A stretch of 64,000 nucleotides of DNA from Maribacter orientalis (GTDB lineage Bacteria > Bacteroidota > Bacteroidia > Flavobacteriales > Flavobacteriaceae): assembly GCF_900109345.1 (NCBI RefSeq), contig NZ_FNZN01000002.1, positions 62,001-126,000 of the forward strand. The letters run 5' to 3'. The notes under the pieces are model-generated. The model saw only the letters and a list, made by a program, of their open reading frames with translations, did no database searches and had not been told where the DNA came from. Shown piece after piece: positions 53,553-62,675 of the stretch (position 1 is the first letter of the stretch; every line of letters begins with the position of its first letter). Both the position numbers and the translations under genes were made by a program.

Positions 53553-55172
53553 ATGAAAATTTATTTTAAATTAATGACCGTGTTAGCCGTTACGCTATTG
53601 AGTTCGATAACTTCTGCTCAAGACGTGGTACTTACAGGATCACAAGTCCCAGCAACGGCAACTGAATTCGGCCAAGTTCGAGGCTACGTTCATAACGAAA
53701 TTACTACCTACAAAGGTATACCGTATGCACAGGCAAAACGGTTCGAAGCGGCAGTAAGTCCAACTAAATGGGAAGGTGTAAAAAGCACCACCATGTTCGG
53801 GCCTGTGGCACCATTGCTTACCCCAACTACATCTATTCAAGATGAATCTGAATTTGTATTTGACCACGACTGGGGATTCCCTAATGAAGATTGTCTTAGT
53901 TTGAATGTTTGGACCCCCGAAGCTTCTAACAACAAAATGAGACCCGTACTTTTCTGGATTCATGGTGGCGGATTTACGGCCGGATCAAGTCATGAACTTC
54001 CGTCTTACGATGGTGAAAACTTGGCAAAAAAAGGAGACGTTGTAGTCGTTTCTATCAACCATCGATTAAATGTTTTAGGCTTCCTTGATCTATCATCCTA
54101 TGGTGAAAAGTACCAACATTCTGCCAATAATAGTATTTTAGATATGGTAAAGGCCCTAGAATGGGTGAAGAACAATATTGCCAACTTTGGCGGTGACCCT
54201 AACAATGTAACCATCTTTGGTCAATCTGGTGGTGGCGCGAAGGTGAATACGCTTATGGCCATGCCAAAAGCAAAAGGGTTGTTCCATAAAGCCATTAACC
54301 AAAGTGGAGCATTTAGAAGTGCCATGTTGGAAAAAGAGGACACACAGGATATCGCAAAGGAGACCATAGCTATTTTAGGATTGGAAGGTTCTACTATTGA
54401 TAGTATCCAAAATATCCCTTTTGATGTTTTAGCTGATGCGAGCACCAAGGCATTAGGCAAAGTCGCAGAAAAAATGAAAGCGGCGGGGAAACCTGTAATT
54501 GGTTTTGGACTTAGTTGGGGTCCAAGTCGAGATGGGATTGACCTACCCTATCAGGTGAACAGTAAAGAAGCCTTGGCCTTATCAAAAGATATTCCGTTGA
54601 TGATCGGTACCGCAAAAAATGAATTTGCACCATTTGCCAATATGCGTTTTGTGGGTGCATCTGAAGAAGTCATCATGAAACATATTAAAGATACCTACAA
54701 AGACAATGCAGATGCCTATATCAAAGCGGCCAAAAAGGCATATCCAAATGATACAGATCCTAAAGACCTGTTAGATATCGACACTATGTTTAGACCTGGT
54801 GCCGTGGTTCAAGCAAATGAAAAGTCTGCAATAGAAGGTGGAGCTTCTGTATACATGTTCATATTCACATGGCAATCTCCCGTTTTTGACGGAAAATATA
54901 AAGCGCTTCACTGTATGGAACTACCTTTTGTATTCGATAATATCAATCTTGCAAATCAAATGACAGGTGGTGGTGAAGAAGCTCATGTACTAGCCGAAAA
55001 AATGAGCGGTGCATGGATCAATTTTGCAAAAACAGGAAATCCGAATTACAAGAACCTTCCCGAATGGCCTAAATACAATAGCAGCAATACGGCCACCATG
55101 CATTTTGATGTTACGTGTGAAGTTAAACCTCAGCTAGACAAAGAACTTTTTGAAATTGTTAGCGGTCAATAA
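53553..55172 (+). CDS. Exported type-B carboxylesterase
   Basis: A 539-residue alpha/beta hydrolase with a signal peptide (about 1-22, ending S-A-Q). The nucleophile is Ser225 in FGQSGGGAK, the oxyanion motif WIHGGGF precedes it, and N-E-D-C-L-S-L-N-V-W is the family signature. His in L-H-C-M-E-L-P-F-V-F fits the catalytic histidine. It hydrolyses carboxylic esters. The gene lies 15 bp after the flavo-oxidase and 8 bp before the GH3, so the ester is probably on the same natural glycoside or polysaccharide. Confidence 0.92.
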   Translation: MKIYFKLMTVLAVTLLSSITSAQDVVLTGSQVPATATEFGQVRGYVHNEITTYKGIPYAQAKRFEAAVSPTKWEGVKSTTMFGPVAPLLTPTTSIQDESEFVFDHDWGFPNEDCLSLNVWTPEASNNKMRPVLFWIHGGGFTAGSSHELPSYDGENLAKKGDVVVVSINHRLNVLGFLDLSSYGEKYQHSANNSILDMVKALEWVKNNIANFGGDPNNVTIFGQSGGGAKVNTLMAMPKAKGLFHKAINQSGAFRSAMLEKEDTQDIAKETIAILGLEGSTIDSIQNIPFDVLADASTKALGKVAEKMKAAGKPVIGFGLSWGPSRDGIDLPYQVNSKEALALSKDIPLMIGTAKNEFAPFANMRFVGASEEVIMKHIKDTYKDNADAYIKAAKKAYPNDTDPKDLLDIDTMFRPGAVVQANEKSAIEGGASVYMFIFTWQSPVFDGKYKALHCMELPFVFDNINLANQMTGGGEEAHVLAEKMSGAWINFAKTGNPNYKNLPEWPKYNSSNTATMHFDVTCEVKPQLDKELFEIVSGQ

Positions 55173-55180
55173 TATATAGC

Positions 55181-57478
55181 ATGATAAATAATAAAATAAA
55201 TATTAGTTTACTGACCGCCTTAATTTCAGGTGTTCTCTTAACTAGTTGTAGTGAAAAATATACTACAGAAGTTAAGGATGGCATCACCATTATTAGTAAC
55301 CAAGATGGAGCTACATTAGGGTATTCCGCTGAATCTGGTGTTACTATTTTAGCGCAAGATCGGTACGCTTTTAAAGATTTAAACAAGAACGGAACGCTTG
55401 ATAACTATGAAGATTGGCGTTTACCGGTAACCGAGAGAGCAAAAGATTTGGCAGGTAAAATGAGCCTTGAAGATATTGCAGGACTTATGCTGTACAGTTC
55501 GCACCAATCTATACCCGGCAGTAGCCGTGGTTTTGGTTCTTCTAATTATGGTGGTAAACCATTTTCAGAAAGCGGTGCCATAGCTAGTGATTTATCCGAC
55601 GAGCAAAAGAAATTTTTGACCGAAGATCATTTACGTCATGTGTTGATTACCTCTGTTGAAAGTCCGGTTACTGCCGCACAATGGAACAATAATGCACAAG
55701 CCTTTGCAGAAGGGTTGTACTTGGGTATACCTGTCAACACGAGTTCTGATCCTCGACATGGTAGTGACTCTTATGCGGAATTCAATGCTGGTGCGGGTGG
55801 TGCTATTTCTATGTGGCCAGGCACTTTGGGCATTGCCGCATCTTTTGATCCAGCGTTAATGAAACAATTTGGAGAAATTGGGTCTAAAGAATATAGGGCT
55901 TTAGGAATTGCAACTGCTCTTTCTCCACAAATTGATTTGGCCACAGAACCACGTTGGAGCCGTTTTGATGGCACTATGGGTGAAGACCCAAATTTGGCTA
56001 CTGATATGGCTCGTGCGTATGTAGACGGATTTCAGTCTACCGATGGTGGTGATTGGGGAATGCAAAGTGTAAATGCTATGGTAAAACATTGGCCTGGTGG
56101 CGGACCCGAAGAAGGGGGGCGCGATGGCCACTTTGGATATGGTGCTTATGCCGTATATCCTGGCAAGAATATTAAAGACCATATGCAACCATTTACAGAG
56201 GGTGCTTTTAAATTAAATGGCCCAACTAAAAAAGCAGCGGCCGTAATGCCCTACTATACTATTTCTGATGGTGAAGGAGAAAATGTAGCTAACGGATATA
56301 ACAAGTATTTAATTACCGATGTCTTACGGGGCAAGTATGGTTATGATGGTGTTCTTTGTACCGATTGGGGAATAACTCGCGATGTATCTGCAATTGATAA
56401 ATTCGAAGGTAAACCTTGGGGCGTAGAAACCATGAGCGAAGCTGAACGTCATTATAAGGCTATAGCTGCGGGTATGGACCAATTCGGTGGAAATAATGCT
56501 ATGGGTCCGGTTTTAGATGCTTATAAAATGGGTGTCGCAGAACATGGCGAAGAAGCGATCCGTGAACGTTTCGAAGCTTCAGCTGTTCGATTATTGACCA
56601 ATATTTTTAGAGTGGGACTTTTCGAAAATCCGTATTTAGATGTGTCTGAAACTGAAAAAATAGTAGGTAACAGTGAGTTTATGAAAGCTGGTTTCGATGC
56701 GCAATTGAAATCTATAGTAATGCTTAAGAATCAAAATAAAACCTTGCCAATTGCATCCAAAAAGAAAGTATATGTGCCACAACGCTATGTAGCACCAAGT
56801 ACAAACTGGTGGGGAATAACTACTCCTGAAAAAACAGTAGACGCTTTTAATATGGAAGTTGTTGCTAAATATTTTGATGTAGTTGAGACTCCTGAAGAAG
56901 CAGATTTCGCTCTTGTAGGTATCTATAGTCCAAACGGTGGCGTTGGTTATGACCGTGCCGATTTGGAAAAAGGAGGTAATGGGTATGTACCCATTAGTCT
57001 TCAATATAGTACATATACCGCAGATACGGCTCGTGAAGTAAGTTTAGCAGGTGGCAGCCCACTTGAAGATTTCACCAATAGAACCTATAAAGGTAAAACG
57101 GTGAATACTATCAATACGGCCGATATGCAATTGGTAAACGATACCAAAGCAAAAATGGGCGATAAGCCAGTAATTGTATCGGTAAAAGTAGGCAAGCCAA
57201 TGATTTTCTCTGAAATAGAAGGTAGTGCTGCGGCCATAGTGGTGCACATGGGCGTACAAGATCAAGCGTTAATGGAAATTATTACAGGAGCTAAAGAACC
57301 TTCTGCCCTACTACCATTTCAAATGCCAGCCGACATGCTGACCGTTGAAGCACAATTTGAAGATGTACCAAGAGACATGAAAGCATATACAGATGCCGAT
57401 GGCAACTCGTATGATTTTGCTTTTGGTTTAAACTGGAGCGGCGTTATAGACGACGCTAGAGTAAAAAATTACAAATAA
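55181..57478 (+). CDS. Glycoside hydrolase family 3 lipoprotein
   Basis: A 765-residue enzyme with a lipoprotein signal (lipobox L-L-T-S-C, Cys23). The family 3 N-terminal barrel and C-terminal domain are present; the nucleophile is Asp395 in VLCTDWGITRD, and K-H-W-P-G-G-G-P-E-E-G-G is the conserved loop before it. GH3 enzymes release terminal beta-glucose, xylose, GlcNAc or arabinose; the exact sugar is not clear. Last gene of the operon, ended by a terminator at 57499-57533. No susC/susD pair is near, unlike a standard PUL. Confidence 0.93.
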   Translation: MINNKINISLLTALISGVLLTSCSEKYTTEVKDGITIISNQDGATLGYSAESGVTILAQDRYAFKDLNKNGTLDNYEDWRLPVTERAKDLAGKMSLEDIAGLMLYSSHQSIPGSSRGFGSSNYGGKPFSESGAIASDLSDEQKKFLTEDHLRHVLITSVESPVTAAQWNNNAQAFAEGLYLGIPVNTSSDPRHGSDSYAEFNAGAGGAISMWPGTLGIAASFDPALMKQFGEIGSKEYRALGIATALSPQIDLATEPRWSRFDGTMGEDPNLATDMARAYVDGFQSTDGGDWGMQSVNAMVKHWPGGGPEEGGRDGHFGYGAYAVYPGKNIKDHMQPFTEGAFKLNGPTKKAAAVMPYYTISDGEGENVANGYNKYLITDVLRGKYGYDGVLCTDWGITRDVSAIDKFEGKPWGVETMSEAERHYKAIAAGMDQFGGNNAMGPVLDAYKMGVAEHGEEAIRERFEASAVRLLTNIFRVGLFENPYLDVSETEKIVGNSEFMKAGFDAQLKSIVMLKNQNKTLPIASKKKVYVPQRYVAPSTNWWGITTPEKTVDAFNMEVVAKYFDVVETPEEADFALVGIYSPNGGVGYDRADLEKGGNGYVPISLQYSTYTADTAREVSLAGGSPLEDFTNRTYKGKTVNTINTADMQLVNDTKAKMGDKPVIVSVKVGKPMIFSEIEGSAAAIVVHMGVQDQALMEIITGAKEPSALLPFQMPADMLTVEAQFEDVPRDMKAYTDADGNSYDFAFGLNWSGVIDDARVKNYK

Positions 57479-57498
57479 TAACTCAACTAGCTCAATTA

Positions 57499-57533
57499 AG
57501 CTCTGGGAGATTTTTTCTTCCAGGGCTTTTTTA
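57499..57533 (+). terminator. Terminator of the GH3 operon
   Basis: An 8-bp stem AGCTCTGG/CCAGGGCT with one T-G pair, a 13-nt loop and a T-run, 20 bp after the GH3 stop. Confidence 0.85.
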
Positions 57534-57690
57534 TTCCTGTACTCATAAAAATTAGCCACAACAACCTCATAAAATCAAAATAAACTCACAATTATATTAA
57601 ACCTTTTTGATATTTAAACATCTAATATTCTGTTACAAAAAATTAGATATTTTTGCCCTCGAAAAACAAAACCCTTTAAACAAATTAAAG

Positions 57691-58203
57691 ATGAGAATGA
57701 CCACCGGATTACGCATGAGAATTATTCACCGCTATTTAGGATTCTTCCTTGCAGGCATTATGGCAATGTATTCCATTAGCGGAATCATTATGATTTTTAG
57801 AAATACCGATTTTTTAAAGAGTGAAAAAATAATAGCACAACAACTGAAGCCCAATTTGGAGACTGGTGAACTTAGTGCAGCTTTACGGGTTAAAGGTGGC
57901 ATCAAACCTGAGAAAACCGAAGGGGACGTCGTTTATTTTGCACAGGGAGAGTACAATGCCAAGACCGGTATGGCTAGTGTTAAGAAAATGGAACTGCCCG
58001 TAATTTTGGATAAGATGGAGCATTTGCACAAAGCAACTACAGACAGTCCGGTATACTATCTAAATATTTTCTTCGGACTTTCATTATTGTTTTTTGTAAT
58101 ATCCTCATTTTGGATGTTCATGCCACAAACCTCTGTATTTAAAAAAGGTATCTATTTTACGTTGGGCGGAATAGTCTTGACTATTATACTGCTTTTCGTA
58201 TAA
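57691..58203 (+). CDS. Membrane protein of the PepSY-associated type
   Basis: A 170-residue protein counted from the ATG at 57691; upstream in-frame codons carry no good start. One helix at about 15-35 (YLGFFLAGIMAMYSISGIIMI), an exposed segment of about 80 residues, then two helices near the end (about 118-138 and 148-168). The first helix with R-I-I-H-R-Y-L-G-F resembles PepSY-associated transmembrane domains. Function unknown. Stands alone between two terminators. Confidence 0.6.
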   Translation: MRMTTGLRMRIIHRYLGFFLAGIMAMYSISGIIMIFRNTDFLKSEKIIAQQLKPNLETGELSAALRVKGGIKPEKTEGDVVYFAQGEYNAKTGMASVKKMELPVILDKMEHLHKATTDSPVYYLNIFFGLSLLFFVISSFWMFMPQTSVFKKGIYFTLGGIVLTIILLFV

Positions 58204-58227
58204 CTGTACACCTACAACTCATATAGT

Positions 58228-58265
58228 AAACACCTCCATTTAGGAAATCCTAAATGGAGGTGTTT
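58228..58265. terminator. 38-bp perfect palindrome after the PepSY-type gene
   Basis: Arms 58228-58245 and 58248-58265 pair over 18 bp around AA. The stem AAACACCTCCATTTAGGA ends in a T-run on the plus strand, so it is a strong terminator, 24 bp after the stop codon. Confidence 0.85.
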
Positions 58266-58308
58266 CATGTTTAAAGCACATATCAAGAAAAATGTACCCC
58301 AATTTTAG

Positions 58309-58373
58309 TATCTTGTAGTATATAAACCGAAGTACACTCCCCCTCCCGGTTTTAGCGTAAGTAATTTAAAACG
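58309..58373 (+). repeat. Dispersed ~65-bp repeat, copy A
   Basis: Shares AGTACACTCCCCCT (58331-58344), then T-T-T-A-G-C and ATTTAAAAC, with the copy at 63151-63222. The 5' half is more diverged. Located between the PepSY-type gene and the cupin gene. Confidence 0.6.
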
Positions 58374-58497
58374 AACTATATACACCTACCTAAACCCAAT
58401 TAAGCTTCAAATCGGTTGATTTAGGTATTGGTTCATATTTTTATTAGTTCTACCCAAATTGAACGAAATGCATATGAAAACTCTAAAACTTTAAATT

Positions 58498-58875
58498 ATG
58501 AAAATCAACAAAAAAAACATTCCAGTTACAATGGAAGCACCTGGCACAATAATGCGAGCAAAAGACAATTTTGGTGGAATGACTATTGGCTTTAACGAAC
58601 TGCCAAAAGGAACAGATTTTACACCCCTACTAAATGGACTCGAAAATGACAGTTGCCATTGCCCTCATTGGGGATATGTATTAAGTGGTAAACTACTCGT
58701 TACGTATACCGATGGTTCTGAAGAAATCTTGACAGAAGGTGATGTTTATTTTCTTCCAAAGGGGCATACTGCTATAGTGCAAGAAGACATAAAAATGATT
58801 GAATATAGTCCTTCTAAAGAATTTAGCGAAGTAATGGCCCACGTGGGTAAAAAAATGGCTGAATTAGGCGGATAA
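58498..58875 (+). CDS. Small cupin-domain protein
   Basis: A 125-residue single cupin. H-C-P-H-W-G-Y-V-L-S-G-K-L supplies histidines of the first metal motif, and G-D-V-Y-F-L-P-K-G-H is the second. Family members may be enzymes or sugar/metal sensors; no function can be given. The gene stands alone in the accessory region. Confidence 0.8.
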   Translation: MKINKKNIPVTMEAPGTIMRAKDNFGGMTIGFNELPKGTDFTPLLNGLENDSCHCPHWGYVLSGKLLVTYTDGSEEILTEGDVYFLPKGHTAIVQEDIKMIEYSPSKEFSEVMAHVGKKMAELGG

Positions 58876-59023
58876 AATGTAAACGATTATTGAAATTCTT
58901 TAGAGCGTAATCGAATAAGCGATAAGGCTAAAATAGGCCTCCCGACAAAACCTCTTGAAAACTATACAAAAGGCTGCATTTATTGATGACCATAGCATAT
59001 CTTCAATAGAATTAAAATAGACC

Positions 59024-59704
59024 ATGACTTTAGAATCTAATCAAATATCGGTTGTAATGCTCGGAGCAAGTGGGGCGGTTGGTATAGCAGCCTTAAAAAC
59101 TTTTTTGCAACTCAATAACATTGAGCAAATTACGTTGCTTGGCAGAAACCCTATTACAACAGTAAAAACCGATTGTGTTCATCAGTTCAAAATAGACGTT
59201 AGTGAACCTAGTTCGTACAAGAACTATGTTCATGGACACACAACTGCTATTTGTACCTTAGGTGTTGGTCAACCTTCAAAAATCAGTAAAGAAGAATTTA
59301 TAAAAATTGATAAAACTGCTGTGTTCGATTTTGCAACAGAATGCAAGAAAGCAGGAGTTAAACATTTCGAATTGCTAGCTTCTGTAGGCATAAACTCAAA
59401 GTCATCTTCCTTTTATCTGCGTACAAAAGGCGAATTGGTTGAAGCGCTAAAGGAATTACATTTTGACCGACTGAGCATTTTTCAACCTTCTATGATTTTA
59501 ACCCCCTCCAACCGTTACGGCATTGGGCAAGCCATTACCTTAAAAGTCTGGCCTTTACTAAAACCCATGCTTATTGGAGGTCTACGTAAATACAGAGGCA
59601 TACCTGTAAATGTTTTGGGGCAAGCCATGGCAAAAAATATCCTCCAAGAAGGCAAAGCTTACGAAGTATTGCAATGGAACGAGTTTTATGACATTAGCCA
59701 GTAG
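59024..59704 (+). CDS. NAD(P)-binding oxidoreductase (HTATIP2/atypical SDR type)
   Basis: A 226-residue Rossmann protein. The nucleotide motif is V-V-M-L-G-A-S-G-A-V-G (about residues 10-20), and Y-L-R-T-K-G-E-L with F-Q-P-S-M-I-L later matches atypical SDR proteins near HTATIP2. The Tyr and Lys of the active-site segment are present. The substrate is unknown. It lies 148 bp after the cupin gene. Confidence 0.8.
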   Translation: MTLESNQISVVMLGASGAVGIAALKTFLQLNNIEQITLLGRNPITTVKTDCVHQFKIDVSEPSSYKNYVHGHTTAICTLGVGQPSKISKEEFIKIDKTAVFDFATECKKAGVKHFELLASVGINSKSSSFYLRTKGELVEALKELHFDRLSIFQPSMILTPSNRYGIGQAITLKVWPLLKPMLIGGLRKYRGIPVNVLGQAMAKNILQEGKAYEVLQWNEFYDISQ

Positions 59705-59786
59705 CAAGTAGCCACTATTTGGCGATACGTTGAGAAAATGTACTCTGAATTAAGAAATAAAATAAATGCTAATTGGAATATATAAA

Positions 59787-60575
59787 ATGAGCAAAACTAA
59801 AAAGTTATCTTTCACGATTATACTAGTTGTATTTATTTTAACCAGTTCTTGCATACAGAAAAAGGAGAGTGAATGGATATCCATTTTTAACGGTAAAGAC
59901 CTAAATGGATGGTCGCCAAAATTCACGGGTGAAGCATATGGAAAAAACTTTCTGAATACTTTCCAAGCAAAAGACGGGAAGCTAATTGTCTCTTATGATG
60001 ACTACGCTAATTTTGATGACAATTTCGGCCATATTTTTTATAAAGAAAAGCTTTCACATTATAGGTTGCGGTTAGAATATCGATTTTTAGGGGAGTCGGT
60101 TCTTGGTTCGCCAGATTGGGCCTTTAAAAACAGTGGTATCAAATACCATTCTCCACACCCTTCTGAACTGCCAATAGACCAAAAATTGCTAGTTGCCGTT
60201 GAAGCCCAAATACTTGGGGGTAATGGTAAAACAGAACGCTTTACAGGCAATGTATGCACCGCAGGTACTCATATCGTAATGAATGACAGTTTAATTACAC
60301 AACATTGCACAAATTCAAGCTATCTGGCTATAAACGATAGTAGTTGGGTAAAGATGGAAATTGAAGTTCATGGCAGTGAAAAAATAATTCACAAAATCAA
60401 TGGTCAGGAAGTTCTGCAATACGCCAAACCCCAATATGATGACACTGATGAATTTGCTAGGGAACTCATGAAAAATGGTCACTCAAGAATTATGAGCGAA
60501 GGTTATATCGCACTTCAGGCAGAGGGTCATCCTATAGAATTCAAGAATATTGAGTTAATGAAACTCGATGAATAA
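59787..60575 (+). CDS. DUF1080 lipoprotein (3-keto-disaccharide hydrolase family)
   Basis: A 262-residue protein from the ATG at 59787 (an upstream ATG at 59766 would add seven residues before the signal peptide). Lipobox L-T-S-S-C. The fold is the DUF1080 beta-sandwich: W-I-S-I-F-N-G-K-D-L-N-G-W early, V-E-A-Q-I-L-G-G and E-G-Y-I-A-L-Q-A-E-G-H near the end. Some DUF1080 proteins cleave 3-keto-glycosides in the periplasm. Here it stands apart from the GH3 and sugar isomerase genes, but may act with them. Confidence 0.85.
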   Translation: MSKTKKLSFTIILVVFILTSSCIQKKESEWISIFNGKDLNGWSPKFTGEAYGKNFLNTFQAKDGKLIVSYDDYANFDDNFGHIFYKEKLSHYRLRLEYRFLGESVLGSPDWAFKNSGIKYHSPHPSELPIDQKLLVAVEAQILGGNGKTERFTGNVCTAGTHIVMNDSLITQHCTNSSYLAINDSSWVKMEIEVHGSEKIIHKINGQEVLQYAKPQYDDTDEFARELMKNGHSRIMSEGYIALQAEGHPIEFKNIELMKLDE

Positions 60576-61053
60576 TCGTTCAACTTTTCATACCTAATAC
60601 GTCTGAGATAGATACCAACGAACCTTTTCTAGTAACCTAGTACATTCCTGATTTTGTAGAAATACCAATAGCTAGTTGATAAAAAGCTTTTCTAAAAAGG
60701 CATTGTTATAGTGTATCTTTTGTGTGTCTAATATATCGTTTTGCACCACTATTGTATGGTGTTTAAATATCACGTTGAGCGCTGTCGAAAATCATAGGCA
60801 TTACCAATCCAAAAACAACATCACCATTTTCCCAACCAAAAAAATGCGCTTCTTTCATTTTCAAGTACCTAAGAAAACATACAACAAACTTCTGTATATT
60901 GCAGTAGACCACGCAAAGAACACTCCCCTAACACTTTAGCGTTATATTTAAATAAGCATACGTATTATGACATCTATGTTTAGATAGCAATAGGTATTCA
61001 TATACCCGTACGTTAAATGCTATTAGCCATAAAATACACCTAGCGCTATTAAA
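60576..61053. other. Long gap between the DUF1080 and PhyH genes
   Basis: A 478-bp stretch without a gene. It contains C-A-C-C-A/T-G-G-T-G pairing at 60744-60761, a GTTGAGCGCTGTCGAAA tract (60774-60790) resembling a short sequence often seen dispersed in flavobacterial genomes, and copy B of the local repeat (60888-60951). Confidence 0.45.
60888..60951 (+). repeat. Dispersed ~65-bp repeat, copy B
   Basis: CTTCTGTA, two variable bases, TTGCAGTAGA, then CA-GCAAAG and ACACTCCCC, and CACTTTAGC, in the same order as copy C at 63151-63222, with only a few mismatches and one or two gaps. Lies 103 bp before the PhyH-like gene. Confidence 0.7.
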
Positions 61054-62061
61054 ATGTCAAATCAAAGTGAAATAAAAATAACGGATTGCGGTAAGATTGG
61101 AATTTATTACCTAAAATTAATATGGAACTATTACGAAGAATTAAAAAAGAATCATAGAGAAATTAAAAAAATTGATTGGAAATATATGAATGGTGTTTTT
61201 AATGCCTTAGGACTCGGAACAGAGCCTACTATAAAATATCTGATGCAATCAAATAACTCCTTCGATCAATTCGAAAGTTGGATTTTAAAGAATGGTAGAA
61301 TATCAAAGCCTATTATTGAACAATTTAATGCTGTCGTTAGTAGTGAAAAAGAGAATCATTTTATACCTGAAGAAACAGTATTTAATCAATCAGAACTAGA
61401 ACAATGGCATCAAAATGGTTATATAATTTTAAAAAACGCTGTGCCTGAAATAGATTGTATAAAAACAGTCAACTTAATATACAATACCATTGAAGCTAAT
61501 AGTTCCGAACCTGATTCTTGGTATAAGCCTCATCCTCTTAAAAATGGGATTATGATACAATTGTTTAACTCCCCAATTTTAGAGAGTAATAGACTTTCTA
61601 AAAAAATTCAAATAGCATATCAGCAACTTTGGAATAGAAAAGATTTATTAGTAAGTATGGATAGAGTTAGTTTTAATCCACCAGAGACTAGGTCTTATAA
61701 ATTTCCTGGACCAAAATTACACTGGGATGTTAGTCTTAAAACACCAATTCCATTTGGCCTTCAGGGACTCTTGTATCTATCAGATACAGATGAGAACCAA
61801 GGTGCATTCACAGTGATTCCTGGTTTTCATAAAAACATTGAAAATTGGTTAGAAAATCTGAATGATGATGAAAACCCAAGAGATATTAATTTACTGAATG
61901 ATTATAAAAAGAAACACATTGCAGCAAAAGCGGGGGACTTTATCATTTGGAATCAATGTCTGCCCCACGGAAGTAGTCCAAACACATCTGACAAACCTAG
62001 GATTGTTCAATATATAAATTATCAACCTATTGATTTAGAATATCAAACGGAATGGATTTAA
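61054..62061 (+). CDS. Phytanoyl-CoA dioxygenase (PhyH) family protein
   Basis: A 335-residue protein. Residues about 125-325 are a double-stranded beta-helix dioxygenase with the iron facial triad His223-x-Asp225 (L-H-W-D-V) and His305 (LPHGSS), followed by K-P-R-I-V for 2-oxoglutarate. The first 120 residues are a lysine-rich helical stretch of no known family. Fe(II)/2-oxoglutarate-dependent hydroxylation is predicted; the substrate is unknown. AT-rich and flanked by repeats, so possibly acquired. Confidence 0.85.
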   Translation: MSNQSEIKITDCGKIGIYYLKLIWNYYEELKKNHREIKKIDWKYMNGVFNALGLGTEPTIKYLMQSNNSFDQFESWILKNGRISKPIIEQFNAVVSSEKENHFIPEETVFNQSELEQWHQNGYIILKNAVPEIDCIKTVNLIYNTIEANSSEPDSWYKPHPLKNGIMIQLFNSPILESNRLSKKIQIAYQQLWNRKDLLVSMDRVSFNPPETRSYKFPGPKLHWDVSLKTPIPFGLQGLLYLSDTDENQGAFTVIPGFHKNIENWLENLNDDENPRDINLLNDYKKKHIAAKAGDFIIWNQCLPHGSSPNTSDKPRIVQYINYQPIDLEYQTEWI

Positions 62062-62123
62062 AATTAGTTAAAGAAGAAAACATTATATATCAAAGTGTAT
62101 AAAACATAGCTAATAAGTGCTAG

Positions 62124-62297
62124 ATCGAAAGGGATGGGTTTATTTGTGAAGACCGCCAATTTTTAACTGATTTAGGTTTTGAATATTCCACATCATCTAT
62201 TTCAGATGAATTATTGTCAAAAAATGAGGAATTAATAAGTGGACTTGTTTACAAAAAAACATGGTTAGATATTGCGTTGAAAAATACAAAAGAATGA
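62124..62297 (+). pseudogene. C-terminal gene fragment without a start
   Basis: After a TAG at 62121 an open frame of 57 codons encodes a protein-like, acidic and aromatic sequence (F-L-T-D-L-G-F-E-Y near its start, L-V-Y-K-K-T-W-L-D-I-A-L-K near its end) that finishes at a TGA. There is no usable start codon, no overlap with the PhyH gene, and composition like real coding sequence. It looks like the remnant of a truncated gene; the parent family is not recognised. Confidence 0.5.
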
Positions 62298-62360
62298 AAA
62301 GGAAAAACTGAAAATTTAATTGACAACATAACAACGGAGATTAAAAAAAGTAAATAACAT

Positions 62361-62645
62361 ATGCAAAACAAAAGACCTATACGTATTGCGCTTATTACAT
62401 TGGTTATATTGCTAATACCATTCATAGCAATGCAATTTACCAATGAAGTACAATGGACAATAGCAGATTTTATAATCGCCGGAGGACTTTTATTCTTTGC
62501 TGGTTTGGCCATCGAAACGGTAACGAGAAGAATAAAGAACAAGACCTATAAGCTGGTTTTACTAGTCGCTATTTTTAGTGTCTTAATACTCATTTGGATA
62601 GAACTTGCGGTGGGAATATTCGGGACTCCATTTAGCGGTAATTAA
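62361..62645 (+). CDS. Small membrane protein, three helices
   Basis: A 94-residue hydrophobic protein with predicted helices at about 7-26, 32-54 and 63-86. The loop T-R-R-I-K-N-K-T-Y-K between helices 2 and 3 is positively charged. It resembles conserved hypothetical membrane proteins of flavobacteria; function unknown. Confidence 0.7.
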   Translation: MQNKRPIRIALITLVILLIPFIAMQFTNEVQWTIADFIIAGGLLFFAGLAIETVTRRIKNKTYKLVLLVAIFSVLILIWIELAVGIFGTPFSGN

Positions 62646-62675
62646 ATTGTATATAAAATCTTAACAAACTACCTC

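Noticed and set aside
60724-60939. 71-codon plus-strand frame in the gap before the PhyH gene
   Set aside because: It runs into repeat copy B and ends in the repeat's own TAG; the similar tract in copy C carries a stop, so it is not a conserved gene.
61000-61040. attC-like integron recombination site near GTTAAAT
   Set aside because: A single GTTRRRY match without a paired RYYYAAC at proper spacing, and no integrase, is not enough to call an integron.
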